From contig CANMXN010000001.1 of NCBI GenBank assembly GCA_947501885.1, positions 1,240,001 to 1,304,000 of the forward strand: DNA of 64,000 nt, read 5' to 3'. Below the pieces are notes generated by a model. That model worked only from the letters and a program-made list of their open reading frames with translations, did not search any database and was not told the origin of the DNA. This document shows, piece after piece, positions 1 to 8,831 of the stretch (position 1 is the first letter of the stretch; each line of letters opens with the position of its first letter). Position numbers and translations under genes: made by a program. This DNA is from an uncultured Sphingorhabdus sp. (lineage in GTDB: Bacteria; Pseudomonadota; Alphaproteobacteria; Sphingomonadales; Sphingomonadaceae).

Positions 1-191
1 GTATGCCAATCTATATATTGATATTCGCTGCTATCATCGCAAGGTCGGCCCGTTTTTTCTTGGTGGCCCTGTTATTATGGAAATTTGGTCCGCCAATGAA
101 GGAGTGGATTGAAAGGAATTTTGCCCTTGCCACCACTTTGGTCGGTGCAGCATTTATTGGTGGTTTTGTTGCAATACGCTATCTTATATAA
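1..191 (+). CDS. C-terminal end of a YqaA/DedA-like membrane protein (5' truncated by window edge)
   Basis: The frame is open from the window edge, so the ATG at position 3 is probably internal. The visible 62 residues hold two hydrophobic segments around a short charged linker with WKFGPP and KEWIERN. This resembles the last two membrane segments of YqaA-type (SNARE-associated/DedA superfamily) inner-membrane proteins, which often end in a helix following an RFFLVA-like stretch. The call rests on that resemblance only; the upstream sequence is needed to settle it. Confidence 0.5.
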   Translation, partial: MPIYILIFAAIIARSARFFLVALLLWKFGPPMKEWIERNFALATTLVGAAFIGGFVAIRYLI

Positions 192-362
192 TGTATTACA
201 AATATAAGAATTGATTATTAACCGTTTTATATCAATAGAATTACAACTAATATAGAGGTTTAATATATCTATATTCTATATCTACGCCATGCAGACAATT
301 ATATTCATACATTATTCATGTTAGATTCATAGTATGTAAGATGAGGTAGAAGGAGACAGAGC

Positions 363-1577
363 ATGATTAAACTAGGTTCGTTCGTTAGTATATTATCATT
401 AATATATATGAGCAATGCGCAAGCACAGGAAACATCTATTAATGATGATATAATTGATAATGATGTTATTACTGTCATAGGGCCTAATTTAAATGAGACT
501 TTGGCGGTTTTACAAAATTGCATTGATAATAGATGTCAGCCAGATATTGATATTGACGCAACATTAGCCCATGCAGAAAATTTGTTCATCGAAGGTGAAT
601 ATAAAAGCGCCGAAGACGTTATAAAAGCATCCATAAAAAGGAATAGAAAATTCGCATCACAATATCCTCTCGCTGTTTCAGATTTATACCGCAGTGGCAG
701 TCGTATCATGGAACATCTTGGTCGTATTGATGCTTCTAATTTTAATATTATCAAAGCCAGTGCTACTATTAAAAAAAATCTCTCTAGCGAGAGAGCAATA
801 TTAGCAGCAGATCTTGAAATAGCGGGGTCCCGATTAAAGTCTGGTGCATTTGGTGCAGCAAAGAGACGCTATAAAAGAGTCCATAGAAAAGCTACTGAAC
901 TGGGGTTTGAGGATTTAGCTGGTGTTGCAAAAATTCGAGAACTTCATCTAAGGGCATCTCGAGCTTTATCATTTGGATCATCAAGTCTGATCAAAAAAGC
1001 TCAGCAAGAAATATTTGATTATATTGATGAAGTGAACGATCCTGAAGATAAATACTCTGCAGCTGCGAAACTTATATTCTTAAGATTAGATAGTGTGGTT
1101 AATGACACTATAATATCAGAACATGATATAGGTTCATTCGCTAGAATTTTTGCTGACCCTAAAAAACCAATTTTATTATCATCAGATCCTATCTCATCTG
1201 ATTTGTTAATAGAAAGTGGCAGTCTATCTGTTAACAATCGTAATTTAATTTCGACATTAGCATCAACATATAATCCCAGAGAATTTGAAAATCGTTGGGC
1301 TGATATAGGATTTATTGTGAATGAAAATGGACGTGTGGAAAATATTGAAGCATTAAGGATTAAAGGCGATGATAGTTGGATAGAGGCCATTATTACTCAT
1401 ATTAACAGTCGAATATATTCGCCGCGCATTGATCCAGACAATAAGCAACCTATCCAGCAATATGTCATTGAACGTTTCACATATACTCTGGGGTATGATG
1501 ATAATTCAAAATCTCGAGTAAGAACTCTAGCAGGAAGGCCCATTATTCGGATGCTTGATCTCACTCTTTATGACTAA
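363..1577 (+). CDS. Secreted protein of unknown function with TonB-C-like C-terminal domain
   Basis: This 404-residue protein starts with a signal peptide ending near NAQAQE, so the mature part should be periplasmic. The middle (about 60-230) is helical and rich in Lys, Arg, Glu and Ala, like TPR-type repeats. Residues about 306-375 (RWADIGFIVNENGRVENIEAL ... RIYSPRID) have the strand-helix-strand pattern of a TonB C-terminal domain: a GFIVNENG strand, then a helix, then a Y/F-P-R-xD turn. There is no TonB membrane anchor or Pro-rich linker, so it is not a canonical TonB. A good ribosome site (GAAGGAGA) precedes the ATG. Codons are AT-rich. It stands alone with AT-rich flanks and no clear partner. 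Function unknown. Confidence 0.75.
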   Translation: MIKLGSFVSILSLIYMSNAQAQETSINDDIIDNDVITVIGPNLNETLAVLQNCIDNRCQPDIDIDATLAHAENLFIEGEYKSAEDVIKASIKRNRKFASQYPLAVSDLYRSGSRIMEHLGRIDASNFNIIKASATIKKNLSSERAILAADLEIAGSRLKSGAFGAAKRRYKRVHRKATELGFEDLAGVAKIRELHLRASRALSFGSSSLIKKAQQEIFDYIDEVNDPEDKYSAAAKLIFLRLDSVVNDTIISEHDIGSFARIFADPKKPILLSSDPISSDLLIESGSLSVNNRNLISTLASTYNPREFENRWADIGFIVNENGRVENIEALRIKGDDSWIEAIITHINSRIYSPRIDPDNKQPIQQYVIERFTYTLGYDDNSKSRVRTLAGRPIIRMLDLTLYD

Positions 1578-1708
1578 ATACTGTCATAGAATATGAATTT
1601 AGCTATCTTCTGATCCATATTTTAGAAACAATAACAGATAAGTAAACTTTACTAGTAATCAACAAGCTGTCAGCAATAGCTCTATTCTAAGATATTTTGA
1701 GAGCCCCC

Positions 1709-1849
1709 ATGCGCAAAAAAATAGTCTGTCCATTAAAATATGTAATCGTCATAATTATGATGATGAGCGGTATAAATCCCGTGACATATGCGCAAACCAA
1801 TGCAAATCAATCCAATGATCAGAAGATCGGCCCACACTACATCCCATAA
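1709..1849 (+). pseudogene. 5' remnant of a secreted-protein gene
   Basis: A 46-codon frame begins at an ATG after AGAGCCCC and encodes a convincing signal peptide: a KK start, a hydrophobic VIVIIMMM core and a VTYAQ cleavage site. Only about 17 residues follow before a stop. The part after about position 1800 is antisense to a VOC gene fragment on the other strand. I read it as the start of a lost secreted protein whose body was deleted. A genuine 46-residue secreted peptide is the alternative. Confidence 0.45.
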
Positions 1850-1925
1850 TCTCGATATAGAAATGCCGCGCAGCGGCTAGATCATCAACAGGAAAAGCCA
1901 AATGAAAAGGACGTAATTCACTCAT
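1755..1925 (-). pseudogene. 5' remnant of a VOC (glyoxalase/bleomycin resistance) family gene
   Basis: On the minus strand an ATG at 1925, preceded by TAAGGATAT, opens a 56-residue frame. It begins [18 protein letters not shown] and continues through [10 protein letters not shown], the typical N-terminal strand and helix of single-domain VOC proteins of about 120-140 residues. Similarity stops after roughly residue 43 (near position 1800) and the frame ends soon after. The start lies 9 bases after the stop of the upstream minus-strand gene, so it was probably the second gene of a small operon. Confidence 0.65.
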
Positions 1926-1934
1926 AATATATCC

Positions 1935-2621
1935 TTAGGACCCAATCTCAACGCAGCGCTTAATCTGCTGATTGTCAAAAACCGTATCGCCATTTTTCTT
2001 AAGGCCCGCTGCATATTTTAGCACATCAGCACGCGCAAAAACGGTTACATCAGAGCTTCTTCTATATTTGCGCACCTTGTAACGATAGGTAAGGTTTTCA
2101 AACAATAGCTGTTCATTACCGAGTCTCTCGTCATTTTGATCGAGCAATAATGACACACGCGCCGCACATTGCAAATAATCATCAGCGCTCAGTTCAGACC
2201 CTTCCACAATGATGGCTAGTTTGGAAAGGCATTCATCCATACGCTCATTCAGGCGCACGCTCTGCTTTGCTTCTAATAATGGCAATTGTTCGCGCGCCGA
2301 TTCTTGCATCGCAATCGCCACCACTTCGCGTGATTGCGATGTTTCCTTAATAATGCGCTCGCCAACATCAGCGGCAAATACGCTTCCTAATTCAGCAAAT
2401 TCGCCAAAACGATCGAAACCAGCAACACCGCGCTTTTGCTGATCCGCAACTAGGCCTAATATAGCAACACAACCAATATCGCTGATATGTTCATCCGTGA
2501 GAGGAGTTGGTTGCAATGCTGGTTCGAGCGCAGATTGAGATGCTTGTTGTTGGACGGGTTGTTGTTGGAGAGGCTGCGCAGTGATTGCGGCCTGTAACAA
2601 TAATATGGCAAATATTTTCAT
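1935..2621 (-). CDS. Secreted hypothetical protein
   Basis: The 228-residue product starts with a short signal peptide (MKIFAILLLQAAITAQP) followed by a Gln/Pro-rich linker (about 16-40). The mature region is mostly helical and contains a few cysteines (IGCVAIL, MDECL, YLQCAAR, IKRCVE) that could form disulfides in the periplasm. No catalytic motif was recognised. It is divergent from lnt, sharing the 92-base intergenic region, and is followed on its own strand by the VOC remnant. Likely a sphingomonad-restricted periplasmic protein; function unknown. Confidence 0.7.
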   Translation of the reverse strand: MKIFAILLLQAAITAQPLQQQPVQQQASQSALEPALQPTPLTDEHISDIGCVAILGLVADQQKRGVAGFDRFGEFAELGSVFAADVGERIIKETSQSREVVAIAMQESAREQLPLLEAKQSVRLNERMDECLSKLAIIVEGSELSADDYLQCAARVSLLLDQNDERLGNEQLLFENLTYRYKVRKYRRSSDVTVFARADVLKYAAGLKKNGDTVFDNQQIKRCVEIGS

Positions 2622-2713
2622 ATTATATTGCTATCATAACTTAGATTGCCTTCCAATTAACAATTTGGTTTATTCATTCGTCCTAATCATTGCATTTTTT
2701 TTAAAGACATAGC

Positions 2714-4411
2714 ATGACGCAGATCATGTCAAAAATAATGTCACCCATTAAAAAATATAGCGGCACCGTCGCGCTAATCGTGGGTGGGATTTCTGCAATG
2801 GGGTTTGCGCCATTGGGTTTATGGCCAATCAGCCTAGCCTCCTTTGCTATATTAATATATTTGCTGATCCACGCAGAAAGCGCAAAAAATAGCTTTCGAT
2901 TGGGCTGGTTGTGGGGATTGGGCCATTTCACCATCACCCTGCAATGGTTGGCATTTTCGTTCACTTTTCAAGATACCATGCCCGTTTGGTTAGGTTATTT
3001 TGCGGTGCTAGCAGTATCCTTATATTTTGCGATATATCCCGCCATAGCAGCAGCCAGTGTGCGCTGGCTCTGTACAAAACTAGGCCTAGAAACGAGCCGC
3101 AATAGTGGCGCGGTGGTTTTCATCATCCTATTTTCGGCTACATGGATATTATCCGAATGGCTGCGCAGTATAGTGTTTACAGGCTCTGGTTGGAATCCGA
3201 TTAGCGCCTCCATGATTGATACAATATTGGCGGATTTTTTACCTTGGATAGGCAGCTATGGCGTGTCGGGATTGGTGATTGTTGTTGCTGGTATTTTGAT
3301 GAATACAATCACTATGGCCTATAAAGAAGCAAGCAATAATAATTCCGTAGATCGACTTCCTGCAATTTATAAAAGACTAATGATACCATTTTTGTTGTTA
3401 TGTTTTTTTGCTGTATTTAATTCATACGGAAAACCATCTTCTATAGTAGACAAAGAATCAGACTTAGACATCACCATCGTTCAGCCCAATATCAGCCAAG
3501 CAGATAAATATCGCGCAGGCTATAATCAAATCAATTATCAAAAATTATCCGAATTATCGCTACCCTTAGAGGGGCAAGAAAACAGACCACGCATCATATT
3601 ATGGCCCGAGGCTGCCATTCCCGATTATCTGGAAGGCGGTTATCCACAGCGCGCTTACTATGACACCATCGGCGGCAGCGCAGAAAATGCACTAGCTACT
3701 CTAGGCACACTAATGGGCCCAAATGATATATTGCTAACGGGCGGGACGCGATTAGAATTTGAGAATAATGCCCTGCTGGGCGCACGCAACAGCGTAATGG
3801 CGCTAAGGAAAAATGCAGCAAATGACAGTGCAGAATTATTTGCAACTTATGACAAAGCACATCTGCTTCCCTTTGGCGAATATCTACCGCTTCGGAGTAT
3901 ATTAGAGCCGATTGGACTGGCACGGCTTGTCCCGGGGGACATTGATTTTTGGCCTGGCGATGGCCCAGATTCTATTACAATCGCATCCGATCATCCCGAA
4001 TTTGGCGGTGTTAAAATCGGCATTCAAATTTGTTATGAACTGGTTTTTTCGGGCCGTATCATTGATCGGGATAATCGGCCTGATTTCATATTCTCACCCA
4101 GCAATGACGCATGGTTTGGCCCTTGGGGGCCGCACCAGCATGAAGCCCAAGGACGGCTGCGCGCTATCGAAGAAGGCATAACAATATTGCGCGTTACACC
4201 GACGGGGGTAAGCTCAGAAATATATAGCAATGGTGAAATATTTGAACGCGTAGAGGCGGGCGTAGCTGGACGGCTTGATCTAACATTACCGCATCCCAAT
4301 GCCCCAACATTTTTTTCTAAGCATGGCAATTCGATCCCTATAACCCTAGCGCTGTTGATTTTATTTCTCACCAGCATATCCACCATTGCCATTAGACGCG
4401 CTCGCCGCTAA
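2714..4411 (+). CDS. lnt: Apolipoprotein N-acyltransferase Lnt
   Basis: Lnt transfers an acyl chain from phospholipid to the N-terminal cysteine of apolipoproteins, the last step of lipoprotein maturation in the inner membrane. The N-terminal part (about 15-235) carries multiple membrane segments. The periplasmic nitrilase-like domain (about 250-535) holds the expected Glu-Lys-Cys triad: WPEAA near 299, [11 protein letters not shown] near 380 and QICYEL near 440. A final membrane helix precedes the RRARR end. At 565 residues it is slightly long for the family. The first ATG is used; a second in-frame ATG lies four codons on. It sits directly upstream of metK. Confidence 0.95.
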   Translation: MTQIMSKIMSPIKKYSGTVALIVGGISAMGFAPLGLWPISLASFAILIYLLIHAESAKNSFRLGWLWGLGHFTITLQWLAFSFTFQDTMPVWLGYFAVLAVSLYFAIYPAIAAASVRWLCTKLGLETSRNSGAVVFIILFSATWILSEWLRSIVFTGSGWNPISASMIDTILADFLPWIGSYGVSGLVIVVAGILMNTITMAYKEASNNNSVDRLPAIYKRLMIPFLLLCFFAVFNSYGKPSSIVDKESDLDITIVQPNISQADKYRAGYNQINYQKLSELSLPLEGQENRPRIILWPEAAIPDYLEGGYPQRAYYDTIGGSAENALATLGTLMGPNDILLTGGTRLEFENNALLGARNSVMALRKNAANDSAELFATYDKAHLLPFGEYLPLRSILEPIGLARLVPGDIDFWPGDGPDSITIASDHPEFGGVKIGIQICYELVFSGRIIDRDNRPDFIFSPSNDAWFGPWGPHQHEAQGRLRAIEEGITILRVTPTGVSSEIYSNGEIFERVEAGVAGRLDLTLPHPNAPTFFSKHGNSIPITLALLILFLTSISTIAIRRARR

Positions 4412-4413
4412 AG

Positions 4414-4442
4414 AAACATATAAACTTTGCTTTATATGTTTT
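4414..4442 (+). terminator. AT-rich hairpin between lnt and metK
   Basis: An 11-bp stem AAACATATAAA/TTTATATGTTT with a 6-base loop is followed by more T. It lies 3 bases after the lnt stop. It could be a weak intrinsic terminator or attenuating structure; the very low GC of the stem limits confidence. Confidence 0.4.
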
Positions 4443-4479
4443 AGCAAAACTATTTAATAATAATTATCAAGGGTTTATC

Positions 4480-5694
4480 ATGCGCTCAGAGTTTCTCTTC
4501 ACATCTGAATCGGTTTCAGAAGGTCATCCTGATAAAGTTTCTGATCAAATAAGCGACGCTATTGTTGATCTTTTTCTCTCTAAAGACCCCGAAGCGCGCG
4601 TAGCCTGTGAAACGCTTACTACTACTGATCGCGTTGTCCTCGCGGGCGAAGTACGCGGCAATGGCATGATCAGTACCGATGGCAAATGGGCCGATGGCGC
4701 TTTAGAAGAAATTGAAAAAACAGCACGCCAAGTCGTTAGAGATATTGGTTATGAGCAAGATGGTTTCCATTGGGAAACATTAAGCTTTGAAAACCACCTA
4801 CACCCGCAGTCTGCGCATATCGCGCAAGGTGTTGATGCTGGCGATGATAAAGAAGAGGGCGCAGGTGACCAAGGCATAATGTTTGGCTATGCCAGCGACG
4901 AAACGCCTGATCTTATGCCCGCCACATTGCAATATTCGCATCAGATTTTGCGCCGTATGGCCGATGATCGCCACAGCGGCAAAGCACCATTTTTAGAGCC
5001 TGATAGCAAAAGCCAAGTCACTTTGCGCTATGTTAATGGCGTGCCTGTAGAAGCCACAGCGCTTGTTGTCTCTACCCAGCACGCCCCTGGATATTATAAA
5101 GACAGCGATAATCCAGCATTATACACCGAATTACGCGATTATGTGATGGGTGTATTTCACGATATTTTACCCGATGGTTTTATTACAGATAATACTGCCA
5201 TTCACGTTAACCCAACGGGCCGCTTTGAAATTGGTGGCCCCGATGGCGATGCAGGTCTCACTGGCCGTAAGATCATCGTTGATACTTATGGCGGCGCATC
5301 ACCACATGGCGGCGGCGCATTTTCAGGCAAAGACCCCACCAAAGTAGACCGATCTGCAGCCTATATCACTCGTTATTTGGCCAAGAATATTGTGGCCGCT
5401 GGCCTTGCCAAACGCTGCGCTATTCAGCTTTCTTATGCCATTGGCGTTGCCGAGCCTTTGTCCATTCATGTTGATTTACATGGCACGGGAAGCGTTGATG
5501 AAGGCAAATTAGAAGAAATTTTGCCGACATTGGTGAAGTTAACCCCCAAAGGCATTAGAACGCATCTTGGCCTTAACAAACCGATTTATCGTTCTAGCGC
5601 AGCCTATGGCCATTTCGGGCGCGCAGTTGATGGCGATAAATTTGGTTGGGAAAAAACCGATTTGGTTGAGGCATTAAAAGCAGCATTTGCTTAA
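4480..5694 (+). CDS. metK: S-adenosylmethionine synthetase MetK
   Basis: MetK makes S-adenosylmethionine from methionine and ATP in the cytoplasm. All family signatures are visible: [15 protein letters not shown] at the N-terminus, [12 protein letters not shown] (methionine/ATP site), and [19 protein letters not shown] (phosphate and metal loop). The 404 residues are somewhat more than the roughly 385 of enterobacterial enzymes, mostly in the central segment. An AAGGG ribosome site precedes the ATG. No SAM riboswitch is visible in the 68-base leader. A strong terminator follows. Confidence 0.97.
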   Translation: MRSEFLFTSESVSEGHPDKVSDQISDAIVDLFLSKDPEARVACETLTTTDRVVLAGEVRGNGMISTDGKWADGALEEIEKTARQVVRDIGYEQDGFHWETLSFENHLHPQSAHIAQGVDAGDDKEEGAGDQGIMFGYASDETPDLMPATLQYSHQILRRMADDRHSGKAPFLEPDSKSQVTLRYVNGVPVEATALVVSTQHAPGYYKDSDNPALYTELRDYVMGVFHDILPDGFITDNTAIHVNPTGRFEIGGPDGDAGLTGRKIIVDTYGGASPHGGGAFSGKDPTKVDRSAAYITRYLAKNIVAAGLAKRCAIQLSYAIGVAEPLSIHVDLHGTGSVDEGKLEEILPTLVKLTPKGIRTHLGLNKPIYRSSAAYGHFGRAVDGDKFGWEKTDLVEALKAAFA

Positions 5695-5717
5695 AACCAA
5701 CAATAATATTTTATAAG

Positions 5718-5744
5718 AGAGCAGCCTTTAAGCTGCTCTTTTTT
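5718..5744 (+). terminator. Rho-independent terminator of metK
   Basis: The 8-bp stem AGAGCAGC/GCTGCTCT with a 6-base loop runs into TTTTT, 23 bases after the metK stop. On the other strand it could also serve the convergent diguanylate cyclase gene, though the matching T-tract is absent there. Confidence 0.9.
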
Positions 5745-5768
5745 GCTAAATGAAGATTATATATTATT

Positions 5769-6962
5769 TTAAGCAACCTTTAATTTGACGCTAAAATCAG
5801 TGTGCGCATTGAATATTTTGACCATATTACGGCCAGCATCTTTCGCTTGGTAAAGCGCACGATCAGCATTCTCAATTGCCTGTTCAATAGTATAATAATT
5901 TTGTACTTCTGCTACTCCAAAACTTGCTGTACTTTTATGACCAATTGGCAATTCAGGATGATCTTTTGTAGCAAGAGCTTCACGCATATTATGGGCTAAT
6001 AATGTTGCTTGCTCTAATGTTATGTCTGGCAGCAATATTATAAATTCTTCACCGCCTATCCGTGCACAAGCACCGCGCTTATTAATGATTGATCTAATCA
6101 ACTGGGCGCTACGCTTAAGGATTAAATCCCCAACATTATGGCCATAATTATCGTTAATTTGCTTAAAATTATCAAGATCAAGTTGAATAGCATAATGTCC
6201 AGTAGATGGCAGCGATATGCGGTCTTGATACTCCGTAAAATATTTTTTAATACCGCGCCGATTTAACAGTCCTGTAAGAGGGTCTTTAATGGTTTCTTGC
6301 TTATAATTTTCTACAATATTTAATGCCACTTTCACAAGTAATGGCAATGACATAGCAACTGCTATCATTGACGATATAAAGTAAAATATAATGATGTAAG
6401 GTTCATGTGCATAAGTCTCTAATGTGATATTACGATCAATCATAAATATACCAATGATTGACCGAATAATATTTATCGCAATGATGGCCGCAAAACTCCA
6501 GAACAAGCCATAACTCATCATGTTGCGGCGATTATTCCATAAAATAGGAAGAACAGGCGCCATCAATAAAGATGCAACAATATCGGTTACGATAATCCGA
6601 ATATATAAATCATCAACGCCAAAGTGCCAATAGGCCTGAAAACCATAACCTAATATAAAAAGGGCCGAGAGGGACTTAATCGGCAATGGCCTTTTATGGC
6701 TAATGGCTATTCCCATAACGCTACAGATGCTGATCAGTAGATAGAGACCGTTAGATATGTCATCAAATCGCAAGAAACCAAAATCCAACCGTAAATGGAA
6801 AAGCTCAATTAATGATCCTAAAAAGGCACACATATAAGCGGCGCCAAACCACAACATATAGTTTGAGTCTTCGCGCAGCAGAAATATCAACAAAAAAGCT
6901 ATGCCAAAAAACCCAAAATTCAGCGGCAGAAACAATGTAAATATATCCAATTCGACATTCAT
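5769..6962 (-). CDS. Membrane-bound diguanylate cyclase (GGDEF)
   Basis: The protein should make cyclic di-GMP from two GTP. About seven hydrophobic segments fill residues 5-230, forming a membrane sensor part. The GGDEF domain (about 235-390) has DPLTGLLNRRG, DLDNFKQINDNYGH and the active-site loop GGEEF near residue 302. There is no RxxD inhibitory site at the usual place before GGEEF (the sequence there is NKRGACAR), so product inhibition through that site is unlikely. No EAL domain is present. The gene is convergent with metK and interrupts the lnt-metK-trmB order. The signal sensed is unknown. Confidence 0.9.
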   Translation of the reverse strand: MNVELDIFTLFLPLNFGFFGIAFLLIFLLREDSNYMLWFGAAYMCAFLGSLIELFHLRLDFGFLRFDDISNGLYLLISICSVMGIAISHKRPLPIKSLSALFILGYGFQAYWHFGVDDLYIRIIVTDIVASLLMAPVLPILWNNRRNMMSYGLFWSFAAIIAINIIRSIIGIFMIDRNITLETYAHEPYIIIFYFISSMIAVAMSLPLLVKVALNIVENYKQETIKDPLTGLLNRRGIKKYFTEYQDRISLPSTGHYAIQLDLDNFKQINDNYGHNVGDLILKRSAQLIRSIINKRGACARIGGEEFIILLPDITLEQATLLAHNMREALATKDHPELPIGHKSTASFGVAEVQNYYTIEQAIENADRALYQAKDAGRNMVKIFNAHTDFSVKLKVA

Positions 6963-7062
6963 TATTTTACATTAATATATATTCGTTAAGAAATAATTAG
7001 GGTTAATAAAACATTATAAGAAAGAGTTGCATCGCAGCTCATAATATCGCTATTGCACCGCT

Positions 7063-7779
7063 ATGTCCGATACTATCCATAAAGACACTGATAAGCCGCA
7101 TGACCCCTCAACAATTCGTCAGCTTTACGGGCGACGGCAAGGGCATAAATTGCGCCCGCAGCAAGTCCAATTGGTCAATGAATTATTACCGCAAATCTCT
7201 ATTGGCGAGAGCGGCCCTTTAACGGCAGACACTCTATTTGGTACAGATCGACCACTGCATTTTGAAATTGGCTTTGGTGCAGGTGAACATATGGCCGATC
7301 GCGCCGATATGCTGCCCGATCATGGGTTTATTGGTTGTGAGCCATTCCTTAATGGTATGGTGAGCGCGCTGCAACATATACGCGATAGAAATCTGCCCAA
7401 TATCCGCCTGCACATGGGCAATGCATTAGATGCGTTAGAGCGTATCCCCGATGGCAGCTTAAGCTTTATCTATTTGCTGCATCCTGACCCTTGGCCCAAA
7501 GCACGCCATGCAAAACGCCGCATTATGAATGACGGCCCCGTTGATCTGATTGCGGCAAAGTTGAAATCTGGCGGTGAATTTCGTTTCGGTACTGATCACC
7601 CTATTTATGTTCGCCATGCGATGATGGTGATGCAGCGGCATTTCGATCAATTTGACTGGTTATGCGATAGCGCGATAGATTTCCAAAAACGCCCTGGCGG
7701 CTGGCCCGAAACACGCTATGAGGCAAAAGCACGGCGCAAGGGCCATGAAGTTTGGTATTTTAGGTATCGAAAAAAATAA
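7063..7779 (+). CDS. trmB: tRNA (guanine-N7-)-methyltransferase TrmB
   Basis: TrmB methylates G46 in the tRNA variable loop using SAM. Visible motifs are FEIGFGAGEH (SAM-binding motif I), GCEPFLNG (motif II), and YLLHPDPWPKARHAKRRI, the characteristic PDPWPK-H-KRR signature that defines the family. The C-terminus (TRYEAKARRKGHEVWYFRYRKK) matches the usual end. At 238 residues the length is normal. The last 57 codons are repeated almost perfectly 970 bases downstream, but this copy is complete and should be functional. Confidence 0.95.
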   Translation: MSDTIHKDTDKPHDPSTIRQLYGRRQGHKLRPQQVQLVNELLPQISIGESGPLTADTLFGTDRPLHFEIGFGAGEHMADRADMLPDHGFIGCEPFLNGMVSALQHIRDRNLPNIRLHMGNALDALERIPDGSLSFIYLLHPDPWPKARHAKRRIMNDGPVDLIAAKLKSGGEFRFGTDHPIYVRHAMMVMQRHFDQFDWLCDSAIDFQKRPGGWPETRYEAKARRKGHEVWYFRYRKK

Positions 7780-7783
7780 TACA
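7611..7783 (+). repeat. Direct repeat copy 1 (3' end of trmB)
   Basis: This segment, from the last 57 codons of trmB to a few bases past the stop, recurs at 8581-8753. By hand alignment there are about six mismatches and no gaps over roughly 170 bases. Identity begins sharply at TCGCCAT and fades just after the stop codon. Confidence 0.95.
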
Positions 7784-7839
7784 TTCGCTGTTAATTTGAG
7801 ATCCATTATATAATTTTATAATTATTGGAGAGAGGTAAA

Positions 7840-8547
7840 ATGATCAAAAAGCAAATTTCAGGTTCATTTATGTGCCTCACCATAATGGCTTTACCAACGA
7901 CCGTTTACGCTGAGACTGATAGTCATATTCGTATTCAGAATTTTGCATTAATAAGCGCTGCATTGTTCCAGCGTTCTCAATCTACTTATGGTAATAGCAC
8001 CACGATTCCGACCCCTCATAGTGAAATAAATAATTCACCAAACCCTATGAGAGTTTGCATTGAAACATTAAATTCGATGAAGAAATTCCATAAGATTGAA
8101 ACAAAACTATTATTCAGAAGTTATGAATTTCCTCTAAGAGAACTCTATTCTCACAAGTTTGAAAATAAAGGTTATTTTTCAACTAAGGATTTAAAAATAA
8201 TTAAAGAATATCATGATGCAGAGCTAAAATGCTTTAAGGATAATATGAATAGTATTCCAGGCGGATATAATGAACAGGAAGTCAATAAATTAAAAGATGT
8301 ATATATAGAAATCTTTCAATTACCTCATACAGAAATGAATAAATCGCGCCATAAAGTCTCTATCGGAGAATATAATGATTTGATGATGAGAATCCGCAGT
8401 CTATGGGGTAAGTTATTCATTACGACAAGTAAATCCGAGGAAGAAAGAAAGAAGAAAAAAGGGTCCGCTATCAGCCAATTTCTCTTTGGATATGCAGGAG
8501 TCACATCTCGTGTTGATGCTTGGAACAAAAGAGACGAAAAGCCATAA
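7840..8547 (+). CDS. Secreted orphan protein between two trmB 3' copies
   Basis: A 235-residue protein starting at the ATG preceded by GGAGAGAGG (an upstream in-frame TTG is less likely). It has a signal peptide (MIKKQISGSF ... TVYAET). The mature region is Lys/Asn-rich and predicted helical, with two cysteines (RVCIET, LKCFKD) and a strongly basic stretch (EEERKKKKG) near 205-215. No domain was recognised. The codons are noticeably more AT-rich than trmB and the flanking peptidase, and it sits between two copies of the trmB 3' end, so acquisition by transfer is likely. Function unknown. Confidence 0.7.
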   Translation: MIKKQISGSFMCLTIMALPTTVYAETDSHIRIQNFALISAALFQRSQSTYGNSTTIPTPHSEINNSPNPMRVCIETLNSMKKFHKIETKLLFRSYEFPLRELYSHKFENKGYFSTKDLKIIKEYHDAELKCFKDNMNSIPGGYNEQEVNKLKDVYIEIFQLPHTEMNKSRHKVSIGEYNDLMMRIRSLWGKLFITTSKSEEERKKKKGSAISQFLFGYAGVTSRVDAWNKRDEKP

Positions 8548-8580
8548 TATAGATCAGAAGGTATGCTTCTCTAATTTACA

Positions 8581-8749
8581 TCGCCATACGATGATGGTGA
8601 TGCAGCGGCATTTCGATCAATTTGATTGGCTATGCGATAGCGCGATAGATTTCCAAAAACGCCCTGGCGGCTGGCCCGAAACACGCTATGAGGCAAAAGC
8701 ACGGCGCAAAGGCCATGAAGTTTGGTATTTTTGGTATCGAAAAAAGTAA
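8581..8749 (+). pseudogene. Detached duplicate of the trmB 3' end
   Basis: This fragment encodes the last 57 residues of TrmB with one clear substitution near the end (YFWYRKK instead of YFRYRKK) and is still open to a stop at the same place. It has no methyltransferase catalytic motif and no start of its own. It is the second member of the direct repeat with 7611-7783 and can be read as the displaced original 3' end or as a duplication scar. Confidence 0.85.
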
Positions 8750-8753
8750 TATA
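8581..8753 (+). repeat. Direct repeat copy 2 (trmB 3' end)
   Basis: Partner of 7611-7783, offset by exactly 970 bases. The two copies bracket about 800 bases that hold one secreted orphan gene. The sequence left of copy 2 shares no obvious similarity with the trmB interior, giving a sharp boundary. Confidence 0.95.
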
Positions 8754-8831
8754 TTTAAGAATAAAATTATATTTTTTTGTTGACTTCAATATATTATCTA
8801 AGAATATTGTTGAGCTAGAGGGGGCATTACT

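Noticed and set aside
4412-4479. SAM riboswitch in the metK leader
   Set aside because: The 68-base leader shows only one AT-rich hairpin and none of the conserved cores of SAM-I, SAM-II or SAM/SAH riboswitches.
8486-8749. 87-codon frame joining the orphan end to the trmB duplicate
   Set aside because: Its first part is an out-of-frame reading of the orphan; only the trmB-derived part is meaningful, and it is described as a gene fragment.
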